Assembly: GCF_001857965.1 (NCBI RefSeq)
Contig: NZ_CP017774.1
Coordinates: 1,240,001-1,304,000 of the forward strand
Source: Flavobacterium commune
Lineage (GTDB): Bacteria > Bacteroidota > Bacteroidia > Flavobacteriales > Flavobacteriaceae
Length of the DNA: 64,000 nt
Direction of reading: 5' to 3'
The notes beneath the pieces were generated by a model, which had not been told where the DNA came from, did not search any database, and saw only the letters and a list, made by a program, of their open reading frames with translations. Made by a program: the position numbers and the translations under genes. Positions 43,401 through 54,682 of this stretch are shown in pieces; positions within the stretch are counted from its first letter, which is position 1, and each line of letters opens with the position of its first letter.

Positions 43401-43733
43401 TTGATAACCAATAGAACTAATTACTAAAATCTTTGAATTAGCATCTAGCTTCAAAGTAAACTTCCCGTCAAAATCGGTTATAGTCCCTATTTTAGTATCT
43501 CTTATCGAAACGGTTGCTCCAGGAAGCGGCATCCCATTTTCATCATTAATTTGTCCGCTGATACTTTTTTGTTGTTGTTGCACTTTTTGAAGTCCTGTTT
43601 CACTTGCATAATTAATCGCATACGCCTGCACCTGTGAAAAAGAAGCCAATACACAAAACAATGTGAGTTTCTTTCTCAAATCAAATCCAGATGCACAATC
43701 AGGAACCTTTTTCATCCTAATAAATTTTGTCAT
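40500..43733 (-). CDS. SusC/RagA-family TonB-linked outer-membrane transporter
   Basis: 1077-aa SusC homologue that imports glycan fragments through the outer membrane with TonB energy. After a leader (about 1-38), residues 56-128 form the carboxypeptidase D regulatory-like beta domain (SISGQINDENGMPLPGATVSI). TonB-box-like EEVVVVGFG follows at 135-143, and a plug domain with SGEPGADNSDFFIRGLGSF and YGARGANGVVLITTKSGK. The remainder is the beta-barrel, ending FGILLDL. An ATG at 43715 (MKKVPDC) is a possible alternative start. It is the first gene of its operon, with an HTCS-type promoter upstream. Confidence 0.97.
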   Translation of the reverse strand: MTKFIRMKKVPDCASGFDLRKKLTLFCVLASFSQVQAYAINYASETGLQKVQQQQKSISGQINDENGMPLPGATVSIRDTKIGTITDFDGKFTLKLDANSKILVISSIGYQTQELPIGNKTDFKVSLKPSSEGLEEVVVVGFGTQKKESLVSAITTIPVGEIKGPSSNLTTMMAGRVSGMIAYQRSGEPGADNSDFFIRGLGSFGAGKVNPLILIDGVESSTTDMARLQPDDIEAFSVLKDASAAAIYGARGANGVVLITTKSGKAGKLKFRFRQENKLSSNTKNFKFADNITYMNLANEAVLTRNPIGVLPYSQVKIDRTAAGADPILYPNNNWIDQLIKDYTFNQGYNLSVSGGSDNTQYYVASTYNIDNGVLKVDNLNNFNNNIKLRNYSFRSNVNIKLTPTTEGIIRFYGQFDDYTGPIGGGTGLFNRAIWSNPVAFPAVYPSKYLPYIDHPLFGGAVAGYGSTTLLTNPYAEMVRGYQVSKASTIQTQLELKQDLKGITPGLSARAMGYVRRYSFYNLSRQYNPFYYNATINPDTDEVFLNLLNPGGEGSIGIPGREYLDYNEGLKNLRAEIYFQTVVNYNRTFNEKHDVGGMLINILQNFESGNPGGLQSSLPSRNFGLSGRFTYAYDKRYLAEFNFGYNGSERFAKNNRYGFFPSLALGYVVSNEKFFEPLLDVVSNLKFRASYGWVGNDQIGNPNDRFFYLSEVNLNNGTYGASFGDLNGYYRNGVSISRYANDKISWERSKQINIGMDLKLFNSIDIVVDAFMQTRSNILQTRSNIGSTLGLAVTPATNFGAAESKGLDMSINYNKHFGDDWFVNLRGNLTYATSKILKYDENYYPPELDYLYRKGNSIAQNYGYIAERLFVDDQEAANSPRQFGVYGGGDIKYRDVNGDGVISALDRVPIGYPTSPEIIYGFGGTLGYKKFDLSLFFQGSARSSFFINPQNISPFVTNGGAQNGLLKVVADDHWSEDNRNLYAFWPRLSDTFIENNNQTSTWWMRNGAFLRLKSVELGYNVSKEFLDKFKISSLRLYANTMNPVVFSQFKLWDPEMGGNGLGYPIQSTYNFGILLDL

Positions 43734-43845
43734 GTTTGCTTGTAATTTTTTGGTTAATTAATAGTTTGTTAGTGTGTAAATCATTATCGTTCTTAGAAAT
43801 CTATTAAAGAATAATTCATCTAATATTAACATATAATTCACATTA

Positions 43846-43873
43846 CAAATCTAATGGAACAGAATGCTTACAG
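43846..43873 (-). promoter_or_regulatory. Promoter of the susC-susD operon
   Basis: -7 box TAGATTTG on the minus strand (43846-43853), 17-bp spacer and a weak -33 CTG (43871-43873). The start codon lies about 110 bp downstream. A weak -33 is common where an activator helps. Confidence 0.6.
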
Positions 43874-43875
43874 AG

Positions 43876-43912
43876 GGGGTAAATACCACATTAAAAAAGG
43901 GGTAAATTAGTA
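43876..43912 (-). promoter_or_regulatory. Direct-repeat operator of susC (candidate HTCS site)
   Basis: GGGGTAAATACC (43876-43887) and GGGGTAAATTAGTA (43899-43912) on +, 23 bp apart. The first repeat starts 23 bp from the -7 box. The same module lies upstream of the LacZ-like GH2 at 52884-52919. The two genes and the HTCS are in the same cluster, so the HTCS is the likely binder. Confidence 0.7.
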
Positions 43913-44053
43913 TTTTACAATTAAAAACAGCTTTTTTTTACATCTACAATAAAAAAACAAGAATAATTTTACGCAATAATCAATTAATTAAGAAGTCGCC
44001 TAAATAGAAAAAAATCACCTATGAGTCATTCTAATCCCAAATAAAAGTTAAAG
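43913..44053. other. Non-coding gap between susC and GH105
   Basis: No gene. The whole gap 43734-44111 holds the susC promoter and operator and the GH105 terminator; this middle stretch shows nothing more than A/T runs. Confidence 0.6.
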
Positions 44054-44092
44054 AAAAGCGGCCTCATTTCATTTGAAACGAGACCGCTTTTT
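44054..44092 (-). terminator. Terminator after GH105
   Basis: On the minus strand, GCGGTCTCGTTTC pairs with GAAATGAGGCCGC around a 4-base loop (with two G-U), then TTTTCTT. It lies about 20 bp after the GH105 stop and separates it from susC. Confidence 0.82.
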
Positions 44093-44111
44093 TAGACTAT
44101 TTAAAATCAAA

Positions 44112-45260
44112 TCATTTCACAAAACGGGACATCTCTGAAGCTGCTAATAAAAAAGCACCTACACCAAAATCAGCAGTGGAGTTTTTATCGACAACTTGAC
44201 CCGGGATGGCTTTTTCGCCTATCGGCTGAACATAGCCAACTGTACCGTCTGCTTGAAGAGCAAAATGAGTTAAATAATTCCATGATTTCTCCACTACAGG
44301 CAAATAGGTTGCTTTATCTAAAATTCCGTTATTAATTCCCCATAAATAACCATAAGTAAAAAATGCCGTTCCGCTAGTTTCCGGTCCCGGTGCATGTTCT
44401 GTATCTAAGATACTTCTGGTCCAATAACCTTCTTTTTGTTGGGCTGCTGCCAATGACTTAGCCATATCTTTAAAGCGATTGATGTATTCTTGTCTGTGTT
44501 TGGCATTCTTTGGTAAATCCTGAATAATTTTGGCGTAGCCTGCAAAAATCCATCCGTCTCCTCTGGCCCAAAAGTCTTTCTTTCCATTGGCACTTTTATG
44601 TTTTGGGTAAACATATTTTGCATCGCGGAAATATAATTTTGCCTCATCGTCATACATAATACTATTAGCATAAGTTAAATACTCATGCAACTTTTCAAGA
44701 TACAATTCATTCCCCGTTAACTTATACAACTTGGTCATAACCGGCATTACCATATACAATCCATCAACCCACCACCAGTAATCATTAGCTGCGGTACTCA
44801 TTTGATATTCCATCACCTCACGGGCTCGGGCAATTTTATGAGCATCTTTTTTTCCTGTATAATTATACAAATCAATATAAGTTTGAAAACAAATTTGCCA
44901 ATCGCCAAACAAAACATGCTTATCGGTTTCTCCATAATTGTATTTCCATTCGGATTTATTTGTAGATTTAGCTCCCATCCATTGGTTTTTCTCAGCCCAA
45001 GCCATAGAATAATCCAGATATTTTTTGTTTTTAGTTACTTTATAAGCTTCCATATTTCCGGTATGATAAGCAGCAACATTCCAGAAAGCGTTACCTAATT
45101 CCGGGTGGGAATCCTGCCAATGACTGTTTACTTTATCAATAATAGCAATTACTTCTTTTTTAGATTGCTTTATAGTTACTCCTTGTTTTACTGCGGTACT
45201 TTTACAACTAACAACTGCTAAAGCGGTCATCAGCACCAAAAGTGTTTTTTTAAAATTCAT
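44112..45260 (-). CDS. GH105 unsaturated uronyl hydrolase
   Basis: 382-aa lipoprotein-type enzyme (acylation at C19 in LAVVSCKST). GH105/GH88 (alpha/alpha)6-barrel features are AAYHTGNMEAYK, DWQICFQTYIDLY, DYWWWVDGLYMVMPVM with the candidate catalytic D166, FWARGDGWIFAGYAKI, and HAPGPETSGTAFFTYGYLWG. Such enzymes remove unsaturated uronic acids produced by polysaccharide lyases. No lyase is seen in this window, so the partner enzyme must be elsewhere or the substrate is made by other organisms. It is 67 bp after the HTCS stop, probably cotranscribed with it. Confidence 0.9.
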   Translation of the reverse strand: MNFKKTLLVLMTALAVVSCKSTAVKQGVTIKQSKKEVIAIIDKVNSHWQDSHPELGNAFWNVAAYHTGNMEAYKVTKNKKYLDYSMAWAEKNQWMGAKSTNKSEWKYNYGETDKHVLFGDWQICFQTYIDLYNYTGKKDAHKIARAREVMEYQMSTAANDYWWWVDGLYMVMPVMTKLYKLTGNELYLEKLHEYLTYANSIMYDDEAKLYFRDAKYVYPKHKSANGKKDFWARGDGWIFAGYAKIIQDLPKNAKHRQEYINRFKDMAKSLAAAQQKEGYWTRSILDTEHAPGPETSGTAFFTYGYLWGINNGILDKATYLPVVEKSWNYLTHFALQADGTVGYVQPIGEKAIPGQVVDKNSTADFGVGAFLLAASEMSRFVK

Positions 45261-45327
45261 TGGTTATAGATTAGATTATTATTTTATTATTTTCAATCAG
45301 TCAATGTATAAATTTGCAAGAAAAAGA

Positions 45328-48300
45328 TCAAGTTGATTTCCAGAAACTCTCATTCAATATATACTTATTATCTTTTACATTTTGATACTTCTTTTTGAAT
45401 TCCGAAGGATTCATATCATAAAACTGCTGGAATTGTTTTCTAAAATATTTAATATCACCAAAACCCGCCAATGAAGCTGCCTGACTTATCTGCAAATCGG
45501 TTGTAATTAACAAAGTAGCCACTTTTCTTAAACGCACACTTCTTGTGAATTCTGAAACCGACTTACCAGTAATTTTTTTGATTTTCTTATAAACCAATGA
45601 ATGACTCATCCCTAACTCAAGAGCCAAATCCTGCACATTGAAATTTTCTTGATCTAAATTAGCATCAATCACCTCAACAATTCTATCAATCAACTTCTTA
45701 TCCTCATCGGATATTTTTGAACTTACAACATTTTTAGTAACAGAATTAAGCAAATAATTCTGTTCACTATCACGTCGGCTAAGTATCCCGTTAATTCGCG
45801 CCAACAAATAATCATTATCAAATGGTTTTGTAATATAATCGTCAGCACCTACTTCGGCACCTTTCAGTTTCACCTCTTCCGAAGTTCCTCCGGTAAGCAA
45901 TATTATCGGGATGTGTTTTAACTCCTCATCAGATTTGACATGTTTACAAAAAGCCACACCATTCATATCGCCCATTACCACATCCGAAATAATTAAATCC
46001 GGCTGCACTTTTCTAATTATTTCCAATGCTTTTTCGGCACTTTCGGCAGCAGTAACACTGTATTTAGGTGCTAATATTTTCTTCAGATAATTTCTTATTT
46101 GAGGATTATCGTCCACAACTAAAATGCTTTTGGCATCTTTTATTAAGTCTTCTGTAATTTCAGATTCTTGATTATCTTCTAAAACATCTTCCTCTAATGT
46201 TTTGTCCTGTAGAAATTCTTCTAAAAACAAAGTTCTGTCACTTAAATCTTCCCGTATTTCAATATCGCCAAAATGTTCTTTTCCTAAAAGCAATCTAATT
46301 TCAAAAGTAGCTCCGCCATTTTCATTATCTGCACAACTCACCCTTCCGTGGTGCTGATTAACAAATTGTTTTACCAAATAAAGTCCGATACCAAATCCTT
46401 TTCGATTGTTTTTAATGTTTTTATTCGATTGATAAAACAGATTGAATATTTTGTCTTTATCAGCATCCGGAACTCCTTCACCGTTATCAACTACGTTTAT
46501 AACAACCTCATTAGCCACACAACGCAGCTGAACCGCAACCGCACCATTTTCTTTTTCGGTAAATTTTAAGGCATTCGAAATCAAATTAAACAAAGCCATT
46601 TCTATCTTTTCCCGATCGGCATAAACAAATACTGATTCTTCAGAAATACTAAAGCTATAGTCTATTTTTTTAGTTTTGGCATGATGTACAAAACAGCTAA
46701 AAACCTCTTTAGCCAATTCAACAATATCAATTTTAGCAATTTTGAGTTTTCCGGTCTCGGTTTCGGTTTTTCTAAAAAGCAACAACTGATCTACTAAACT
46801 CAATAATCTTCGGGAATTGCTATACACCATTTCTATAGCTCCGGAATCTATTTGCTGCTTATCGCCATAAATAATATCTTTCAGTGGATTGATAATCATT
46901 GTCAAAGGAGACCGAAATTCATGAGAAATATTGGTAAAAAAAGTTAGCTTTTTTTCGTTCAATTCCTTCTCCTGTTTGGCTAAATTCTGTGAAAGCTGCA
47001 CCTCATACTTTAATTGAGCCTGCTTTCTTTGGTATTTATCAACTACATAAATCACAAAAGCAATAGCTAACAAATAAAGGAAATAAGCAAAAGAACTTCT
47101 GTACCAAGGTGGCAATACAGTGATGGGCAACGAAATGATTTTAGAATTCCAAATTCCCTCTGCATTTGTAGATTTAATTTTTAAAGTATAATCGCCCTCT
47201 GTTAATCTTGAATAGTTGGCACTTCTTATATTATCGACATAATGCCATTGCGAATCCCAACCTTCCAGAAAATAAGCATAAGATATTTTCTCAGGCAAAC
47301 TGTACTCTAATGCTGCGAATTCTATATTCAGCATCGACTCATCATACGGAAGTTTTAGCTCATCAATTCCAAAAGTGGTTACGCCCGATTCCTCTATAGC
47401 CTTGTTATTTACTTTTATCGAAGTAATTACCAGTTTGGGGAAAGCATGAATTTGTGCATTTATTTTGGTATCAATAATATTAAATCCCTTAATTCCTCCG
47501 AAAACGATTTCCCCCGTAGAAAGCTTGAGTGCCGCATTGTAATTAAACTGATTGCTTTGAAGTCCGTCAGCATCATGGTAACTGGTTATTTTTCCGTTAG
47601 CAGCGTTGTATACAAAAATACCATTATAAGTACTACACCAATAGACTCCCCGTTTATCCCGAATTATATTTAGAACCGAATTATTTGGAATTCCATCAGC
47701 CTGGGTTAAAAATTTTCTCTCCAAAGTTTGGGGATTAAAAATCATTAAACCGCCTCCCTCAGTACCTACAAGCATTTTGGTATTAGAAATGGAAACAATG
47801 GATCGCACAGGATATTTAATCTCAATTTCCTGACGCTTCAATGTCTTTGGATTGAGTTTAATTAATTTTGTAAAATTTCCTAACCAAAGATTTTCCTGAA
47901 AATCCTGTGTCATCGAAATGATTCCGCTAATTTTTGCATCTACAAAATCAAATTGATCAATAGTTGCATTATAACGGTACAATCCCTCTTCATCCGGAGA
48001 ACCTGCCCACAAAACTCCGTCTTTACTATGAAAAAGTACCCAGATGTTTTTTTGGATAATATTATATTTCAGATTAAAAAGCTGATATCTTTTAAAACTT
48101 TGGGTCTGAGAATTAAATAGACAAACTCCTCCTCCATAAGAGCCAAACCAGATTCCTTTGGCATCTTTTACAATTGTCGAAACAAAATTATTTGCCAACG
48201 AATTAGAGTCACTTGGATTATAAGAATAATTAGTAAAAACATTATTCTTTCTGTCCCACAAACTGGCTCCGCCACCATCAGTTCCTATCCATAGATGATT

Positions 48301-49425
48301 GCTATCCTGTTCACACAACGACAAGATAAAATCACTTGGCAAAGTATTGCTTGTTTTTTCATTTTTAGAAACGGTCGAAAAAGGACTTTTTTTATTTTCA
48401 AACCTGTTGACACCTCCTCTTAAAGTACCAATCCAAACCCGATTTTCACTATCAAAATACAAAGACGAAATAGCATTACTATTTAACTTTTCATTCTTCA
48501 AACTTGCACTTAATAACGAAAAAGAATCCGAAGTAAAATTGTATTTTACAATACCATTACCATTAGTAGCAATCCAAAGTTCTTTCGAATCGGGTTTATA
48601 CATTAAATCAGCTATAGGATATCTAATTTCCTGATTGGTATAAATTCGATGCGTTTTATCAAACGTATTGTATTTTAACAAACCTCCATCAATTGCTACC
48701 CAAACATTTGAAAATCCATCATAAAAAACACAACCTCCACTCAAAACATCCGGATAAACTACAGTAATTTTTTTTGCGTTTAACTCCATCGTTACAAGTC
48801 CTGCACCCTGAATAAACCCCCATAATCTCCCTGATTTATCAAAATCAATTCCTTGAAGATGATAATCCCATTGTAATTTACCGTTTATATAAAGTGGAAT
48901 CTGGATAATTTTCTTATCCTTATCCGAATAACAAAGCAAACCTCTACCTGCGCTGGCAATATATATTTTGCTTTTATAATCTTTAATTGCATTGATTGCA
49001 ATACTTATTAACTCATTTTTACCCGTTTTAGGATTCACACAATACCTCGCACTGAACCGGTTAGTGAAATAACTATAAACACTCAAACCTGTTTTTGTAC
49101 CAACCCAAATCTCATTTTGTGTTCCACAGATACTAACAACTCTGTTATTAATTAACGAATTGGCATCATTCGGTTCATTTCTGTAATTGGAAAAACCATA
49201 ACCGTCAAACCTACTAATCCCATCATACGTTCCAAACCACATGAAACCTCTCTTGTCCTTATAAACGGAAGTTACCGCATTATTAGCCAATCCATTTTCA
49301 ATACCAATGTATCCAATGTCATACTTTTCCTGGCTATAACCTGAAACAAGGAACTTAGGTACACGCTGCGAATTAATCGTAAAAGAGATTAAAAGCATTA
49401 AAAACAGTAGCACTCTATTTATCAA
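45328..49425 (-). CDS. Hybrid two-component system regulator (HTCS)
   Basis: 1365-aa one-polypeptide sensor-regulator controlling a PUL. Order: leader; periplasmic two-component regulator propeller with repeated WxGTxGG units (about 55-680); Y_Y_Y domain (about 690-770); one membrane helix (about 775-795); HisKA with phospho-acceptor H835 in TNISHEFRSPL; HATPase with NLISNALKF and GFGIGLYLV; receiver with D1148 in DLIISDVVMGD; AraC-type HTH at about 1265-1352. The start is not ATG: the open frame begins TTG-ATA-AAT-AGA-GTG, with a stop five codons upstream, and the next ATG (codon 10) would truncate the leader. The -7 box TAAATTTG is on the minus strand at 49465-49472. Confidence 0.95.
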   Translation of the reverse strand: MINRVLLFLMLLISFTINSQRVPKFLVSGYSQEKYDIGYIGIENGLANNAVTSVYKDKRGFMWFGTYDGISRFDGYGFSNYRNEPNDANSLINNRVVSICGTQNEIWVGTKTGLSVYSYFTNRFSARYCVNPKTGKNELISIAINAIKDYKSKIYIASAGRGLLCYSDKDKKIIQIPLYINGKLQWDYHLQGIDFDKSGRLWGFIQGAGLVTMELNAKKITVVYPDVLSGGCVFYDGFSNVWVAIDGGLLKYNTFDKTHRIYTNQEIRYPIADLMYKPDSKELWIATNGNGIVKYNFTSDSFSLLSASLKNEKLNSNAISSLYFDSENRVWIGTLRGGVNRFENKKSPFSTVSKNEKTSNTLPSDFILSLCEQDSNHLWIGTDGGGASLWDRKNNVFTNYSYNPSDSNSLANNFVSTIVKDAKGIWFGSYGGGVCLFNSQTQSFKRYQLFNLKYNIIQKNIWVLFHSKDGVLWAGSPDEEGLYRYNATIDQFDFVDAKISGIISMTQDFQENLWLGNFTKLIKLNPKTLKRQEIEIKYPVRSIVSISNTKMLVGTEGGGLMIFNPQTLERKFLTQADGIPNNSVLNIIRDKRGVYWCSTYNGIFVYNAANGKITSYHDADGLQSNQFNYNAALKLSTGEIVFGGIKGFNIIDTKINAQIHAFPKLVITSIKVNNKAIEESGVTTFGIDELKLPYDESMLNIEFAALEYSLPEKISYAYFLEGWDSQWHYVDNIRSANYSRLTEGDYTLKIKSTNAEGIWNSKIISLPITVLPPWYRSSFAYFLYLLAIAFVIYVVDKYQRKQAQLKYEVQLSQNLAKQEKELNEKKLTFFTNISHEFRSPLTMIINPLKDIIYGDKQQIDSGAIEMVYSNSRRLLSLVDQLLLFRKTETETGKLKIAKIDIVELAKEVFSCFVHHAKTKKIDYSFSISEESVFVYADREKIEMALFNLISNALKFTEKENGAVAVQLRCVANEVVINVVDNGEGVPDADKDKIFNLFYQSNKNIKNNRKGFGIGLYLVKQFVNQHHGRVSCADNENGGATFEIRLLLGKEHFGDIEIREDLSDRTLFLEEFLQDKTLEEDVLEDNQESEITEDLIKDAKSILVVDDNPQIRNYLKKILAPKYSVTAAESAEKALEIIRKVQPDLIISDVVMGDMNGVAFCKHVKSDEELKHIPIILLTGGTSEEVKLKGAEVGADDYITKPFDNDYLLARINGILSRRDSEQNYLLNSVTKNVVSSKISDEDKKLIDRIVEVIDANLDQENFNVQDLALELGMSHSLVYKKIKKITGKSVSEFTRSVRLRKVATLLITTDLQISQAASLAGFGDIKYFRKQFQQFYDMNPSEFKKKYQNVKDNKYILNESFWKST

Positions 49426-49464
49426 AATACACTTTGGTTAGTTGGTTAGGAATATTTTTTTATT

Positions 49465-49472
49465 CAAATTTA
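49465..49472 (-). promoter_or_regulatory. -7 box of the HTCS gene
   Basis: TAAATTTG on the minus strand, 39 bp before the non-ATG start; there is no -33 TTG at the usual distance. Confidence 0.5.
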
Positions 49473-49538
49473 GGGTTCGCTCAAACATCCTTTACATCAG
49501 CGTTAAAAAAAGAGCGGTGGTTTAAACCCTAAAAGTAG

Positions 49539-49566
49539 AAAAACCTATGAATAAATATCATAGGTT
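49539..49566 (-). terminator. Terminator of the LacZ-like GH2 gene
   Basis: Perfect 9-bp stem AACCTATGA / TCATAGGTT with a 7-base loop, followed on the minus strand by TTTTTCTACTTTT. It lies about 30 bp after the stop of the LacZ-like GH2 gene. Confidence 0.8.
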
Positions 49567-49596
49567 CTCTAAATAAACACAAAAAAAACCACTAAA

Positions 49597-52716
<3,120 letters not shown>

Positions 52717-52853
52717 CTAACTATTTTTGATTCTTAAATAAAATAGAAAATTGTCATTCCAAAATAGCCTAAAAACACATTAAAAAAACCATCCTAATAT
52801 TAACCAAAATAAAAACAGTCAGCTAAAATAAGGAATGACAAAAATCCAGATTA

Positions 52854-52861
52854 CAAATTTA
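52854..52861 (-). promoter_or_regulatory. -7 box of the LacZ-like GH2 gene
   Basis: TAAATTTG on the minus strand, 137 bp before the start; the operator lies 23 bp from its edge, as in the susC promoter. Confidence 0.6.
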
Positions 52862-52883
52862 TACAACCCCACAAAAGACATGA

Positions 52884-52919
52884 GGGCTAATTTGGCACAA
52901 TAAAAGGGGTAAATTAGTA
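52884..52919 (-). promoter_or_regulatory. Direct-repeat operator of the LacZ-like GH2 gene
   Basis: GGGCTAATTTGG (52884-52895, weaker) and GGGGTAAATTAGTA (52906-52919, identical to the susC operator), 22 bp apart. Candidate binding site of the HTCS encoded next to this gene. Confidence 0.68.
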
Positions 52920-53201
52920 AAAACAATAAAAAAACCGCTTTTTAAATACAGAATATCGAATTAATTACATTTTATATTATTTATATCTCACGAGAAGTAC
53001 AAGAGCAAATAGAACTTTTAATCTAAAAAATTAATCATTAATCAGAGCTATTTAAAGCAATTATCATAACTTTTTTTGAATTAATTATAAAAAGGCAAAA
53101 ACTAAAAAAAACACTTTTTTCGAAACGCTTCTATATAAAAACTGACATTTTGAAATCCACAAGCGTTAGGATTAATTCTTTTTCAAAATACAGTTTTAAA
53201 C
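52920..53201. other. AT-rich non-coding gap before tRNA-Leu
   Basis: No gene, no convincing hairpin and no operator; about 280 bp of AT-rich sequence. Confidence 0.55.
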
Positions 53202-53232
53202 AAAAAAAGCCTCTTCTTTCGAAGAGGCTTTT
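53202..53232 (-). terminator. Terminator of tRNA-Leu
   Basis: On the minus strand AAAAGCCTCTTC / GAAGAGGCTTTT around a GAAA loop, then extra T residues; it begins directly after the tRNA. Confidence 0.88.
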
Positions 53233-53233
53233 G

Positions 53234-53313
53234 TACCCGGAGCCGGAGTCGAACCGGCACGGTTTCCCACAGGTGTTTGAGACCAGCGCGTCTACCAATT
53301 CCGCCATCCGGGC
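53234..53313 (-). tRNA. tRNA-Leu (anticodon CAA)
   Basis: 80-nt cloverleaf without encoded CCA. The acceptor stem GCCCGGA / TCCGGGT has a G-U first pair, then discriminator A. The D-arm contains AATTGGTAGA. The anticodon loop is CTCAAAC with CAA at 53277-53279, decoding UUG. An 11-nt variable region marks a class II tRNA, and the T-arm is GCCGGTTCGACTCCGGC. The anticodon stem CTGGT / ACCTG has one T-T mismatch at the second pair, which is unusual. Confidence 0.9.
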
Positions 53314-53601
53314 TTAGCAGACAGAGATAATAACAATTATCTCAACGCAATAAAGAAAATTTAATCCTTAGACCAAATGTCTTTTCTTTAACACGGTGCA
53401 AATGTAAAAAATATTCTTAAACATTCTAAGAAAAAATCTTAAAATTTTACTTTCACAGTCAAATTAATTTTCTAAATTTGCAGCTCGTTAAAACAGCATA
53501 TACTAACTAACTCCACCCGAGGCATTTATACATAATCTGGCTTTAAAAAAAGACAAAGCCAAGGCTGTATGGAGCGCAACGGAATAAAAACAACAAATTA
53601 A
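53314..53601 (+). promoter_or_regulatory. prs promoter and leader region
   Basis: TAAATTTG at 53473-53480 is a -7 box with a weak -33. The predicted 5' leader is about 115 nt and holds a small hairpin GGCTTT / AAAGCC (53539-53560). Nothing else is seen in the gap. I do not recognise a known riboswitch. Confidence 0.5.
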
Positions 53602-54543
53602 ATGTCACAAAAAGAACCAGAAGCTAAAATTTTTGCTTGTTCACAAAGTGTCTATCTAGCTGAAAAAATTTCCGAAGCATACGGCATTCCATTAGGTAAA
53701 GTTTCTATGTCACATTATAGTGACGGTGAATTTCAACCTTCTTACGAAGAGTCCATCAGAGGTTTACGCGTATTTATTGTTTGCTCTACTTTCCCTAACA
53801 CGGATAATTTAATGGAGTTATTATTAATGATTGATGCTGCTAAACGTGCATCGGCCAGACACATTACCGCTGTTATGCCCTACTTTGGCTGGGCAAGACA
53901 AGACAGAAAAGACAAACCAAGGGTTCCAATTGGAGCAAAACTAATTGCTAAAATGCTGGAAGCAGCCGGAGCAACCAGAATCATGACCATGGATTTACAC
54001 GCAGATCAAATCCAAGGGTTCTTTGAAAAACCGGTTGATCACCTTTTTGCTTCAACAATATTCTTACCATACGTAGAAAGCCTTAAGTTAGATAACCTAA
54101 CAATTGCTTCTCCGGATATGGGAGGTTCCAAAAGAGCTTATGCTTATTCAAAATTCTTAGAATCAGATGTTGTTATTTGCTACAAACAACGTAAAGCAGC
54201 CAACATTATCGATACTATGGAATTAATCGGCGAAGTAAGAGGCCGCAATGTTATCCTTGTTGACGACATGATTGACACAGGAGGAACATTAGCAAAAGCA
54301 GCCGACTTAATGATGGAAAGAGGAGCATTAAGCGTAAGAGCTATTTGCACTCACGCTATTTTGTCTGGAGGAGCTTACGAAAAAATAGAGAATTCAAAGT
54401 TAAGCGAATTAATCGTTACCGATTCTATTCCTTTAAAGAAAGCATCAAACAAAATTAAAGTTGTAAGCTGCGCACCACTTTTTGCCGAAGTAATGCAAAT
54501 GGTGCAAAACAACAATTCCATTAGTGGAAAGTTTATCATGTAA
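53602..54543 (+). CDS. prs: Ribose-phosphate pyrophosphokinase
   Basis: Makes PRPP from ribose 5-phosphate and ATP for nucleotide, histidine and tryptophan synthesis. The 313-aa protein has the flexible catalytic loop WARQDRKDKPRVPIGAK (about 97-113), the divalent-metal/ribose region MTMDLHADQIQGFF (128-141), and the PRPP-binding loop VILVDDMIDTGGTL (about 216-229). The length is standard for class I enzymes. It is the first gene of a short housekeeping cluster, followed after 139 bp by rplY, which probably shares its transcript. Confidence 0.97.
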   Translation: MSQKEPEAKIFACSQSVYLAEKISEAYGIPLGKVSMSHYSDGEFQPSYEESIRGLRVFIVCSTFPNTDNLMELLLMIDAAKRASARHITAVMPYFGWARQDRKDKPRVPIGAKLIAKMLEAAGATRIMTMDLHADQIQGFFEKPVDHLFASTIFLPYVESLKLDNLTIASPDMGGSKRAYAYSKFLESDVVICYKQRKAANIIDTMELIGEVRGRNVILVDDMIDTGGTLAKAADLMMERGALSVRAICTHAILSGGAYEKIENSKLSELIVTDSIPLKKASNKIKVVSCAPLFAEVMQMVQNNNSISGKFIM

Positions 54544-54682
54544 CTAAAAAAGTACTTAGCACATAGTCCTTAGTCTAATAGCTAAGAATCAGACTATGAA
54601 CCAGAGTCCAAAATAAGGACTTGGGACTAACAGCTAAGGACTTAAAAAAAGAGTTTAATTAATAACTATATAAATATTTAAA
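54544..54682 (+). repeat. TTAGTCC-rich intergenic repeat between prs and rplY
   Basis: Made of repeated TTAGTCC / GGACTAA-like units. AGTCCTTAG (54565-54573) and CTAAGGACT (54634-54642) are exact complements and could form the ends of a long hairpin. It is non-coding and resembles short intergenic repeats of this group. Confidence 0.45.

Noticed and set aside
44112..45260. Pectin (rhamnogalacturonan I) as the certain target because of GH105 and GH78
   Set aside because: No PL9, PL11 or GH28-type enzyme is present, and the GH16/GH43/Leloir context points more to a galactan; left open.
53481..53601. Riboswitch in the prs leader
   Set aside because: I see a small hairpin but no match to known purine or other riboswitch cores, so I only list the leader.
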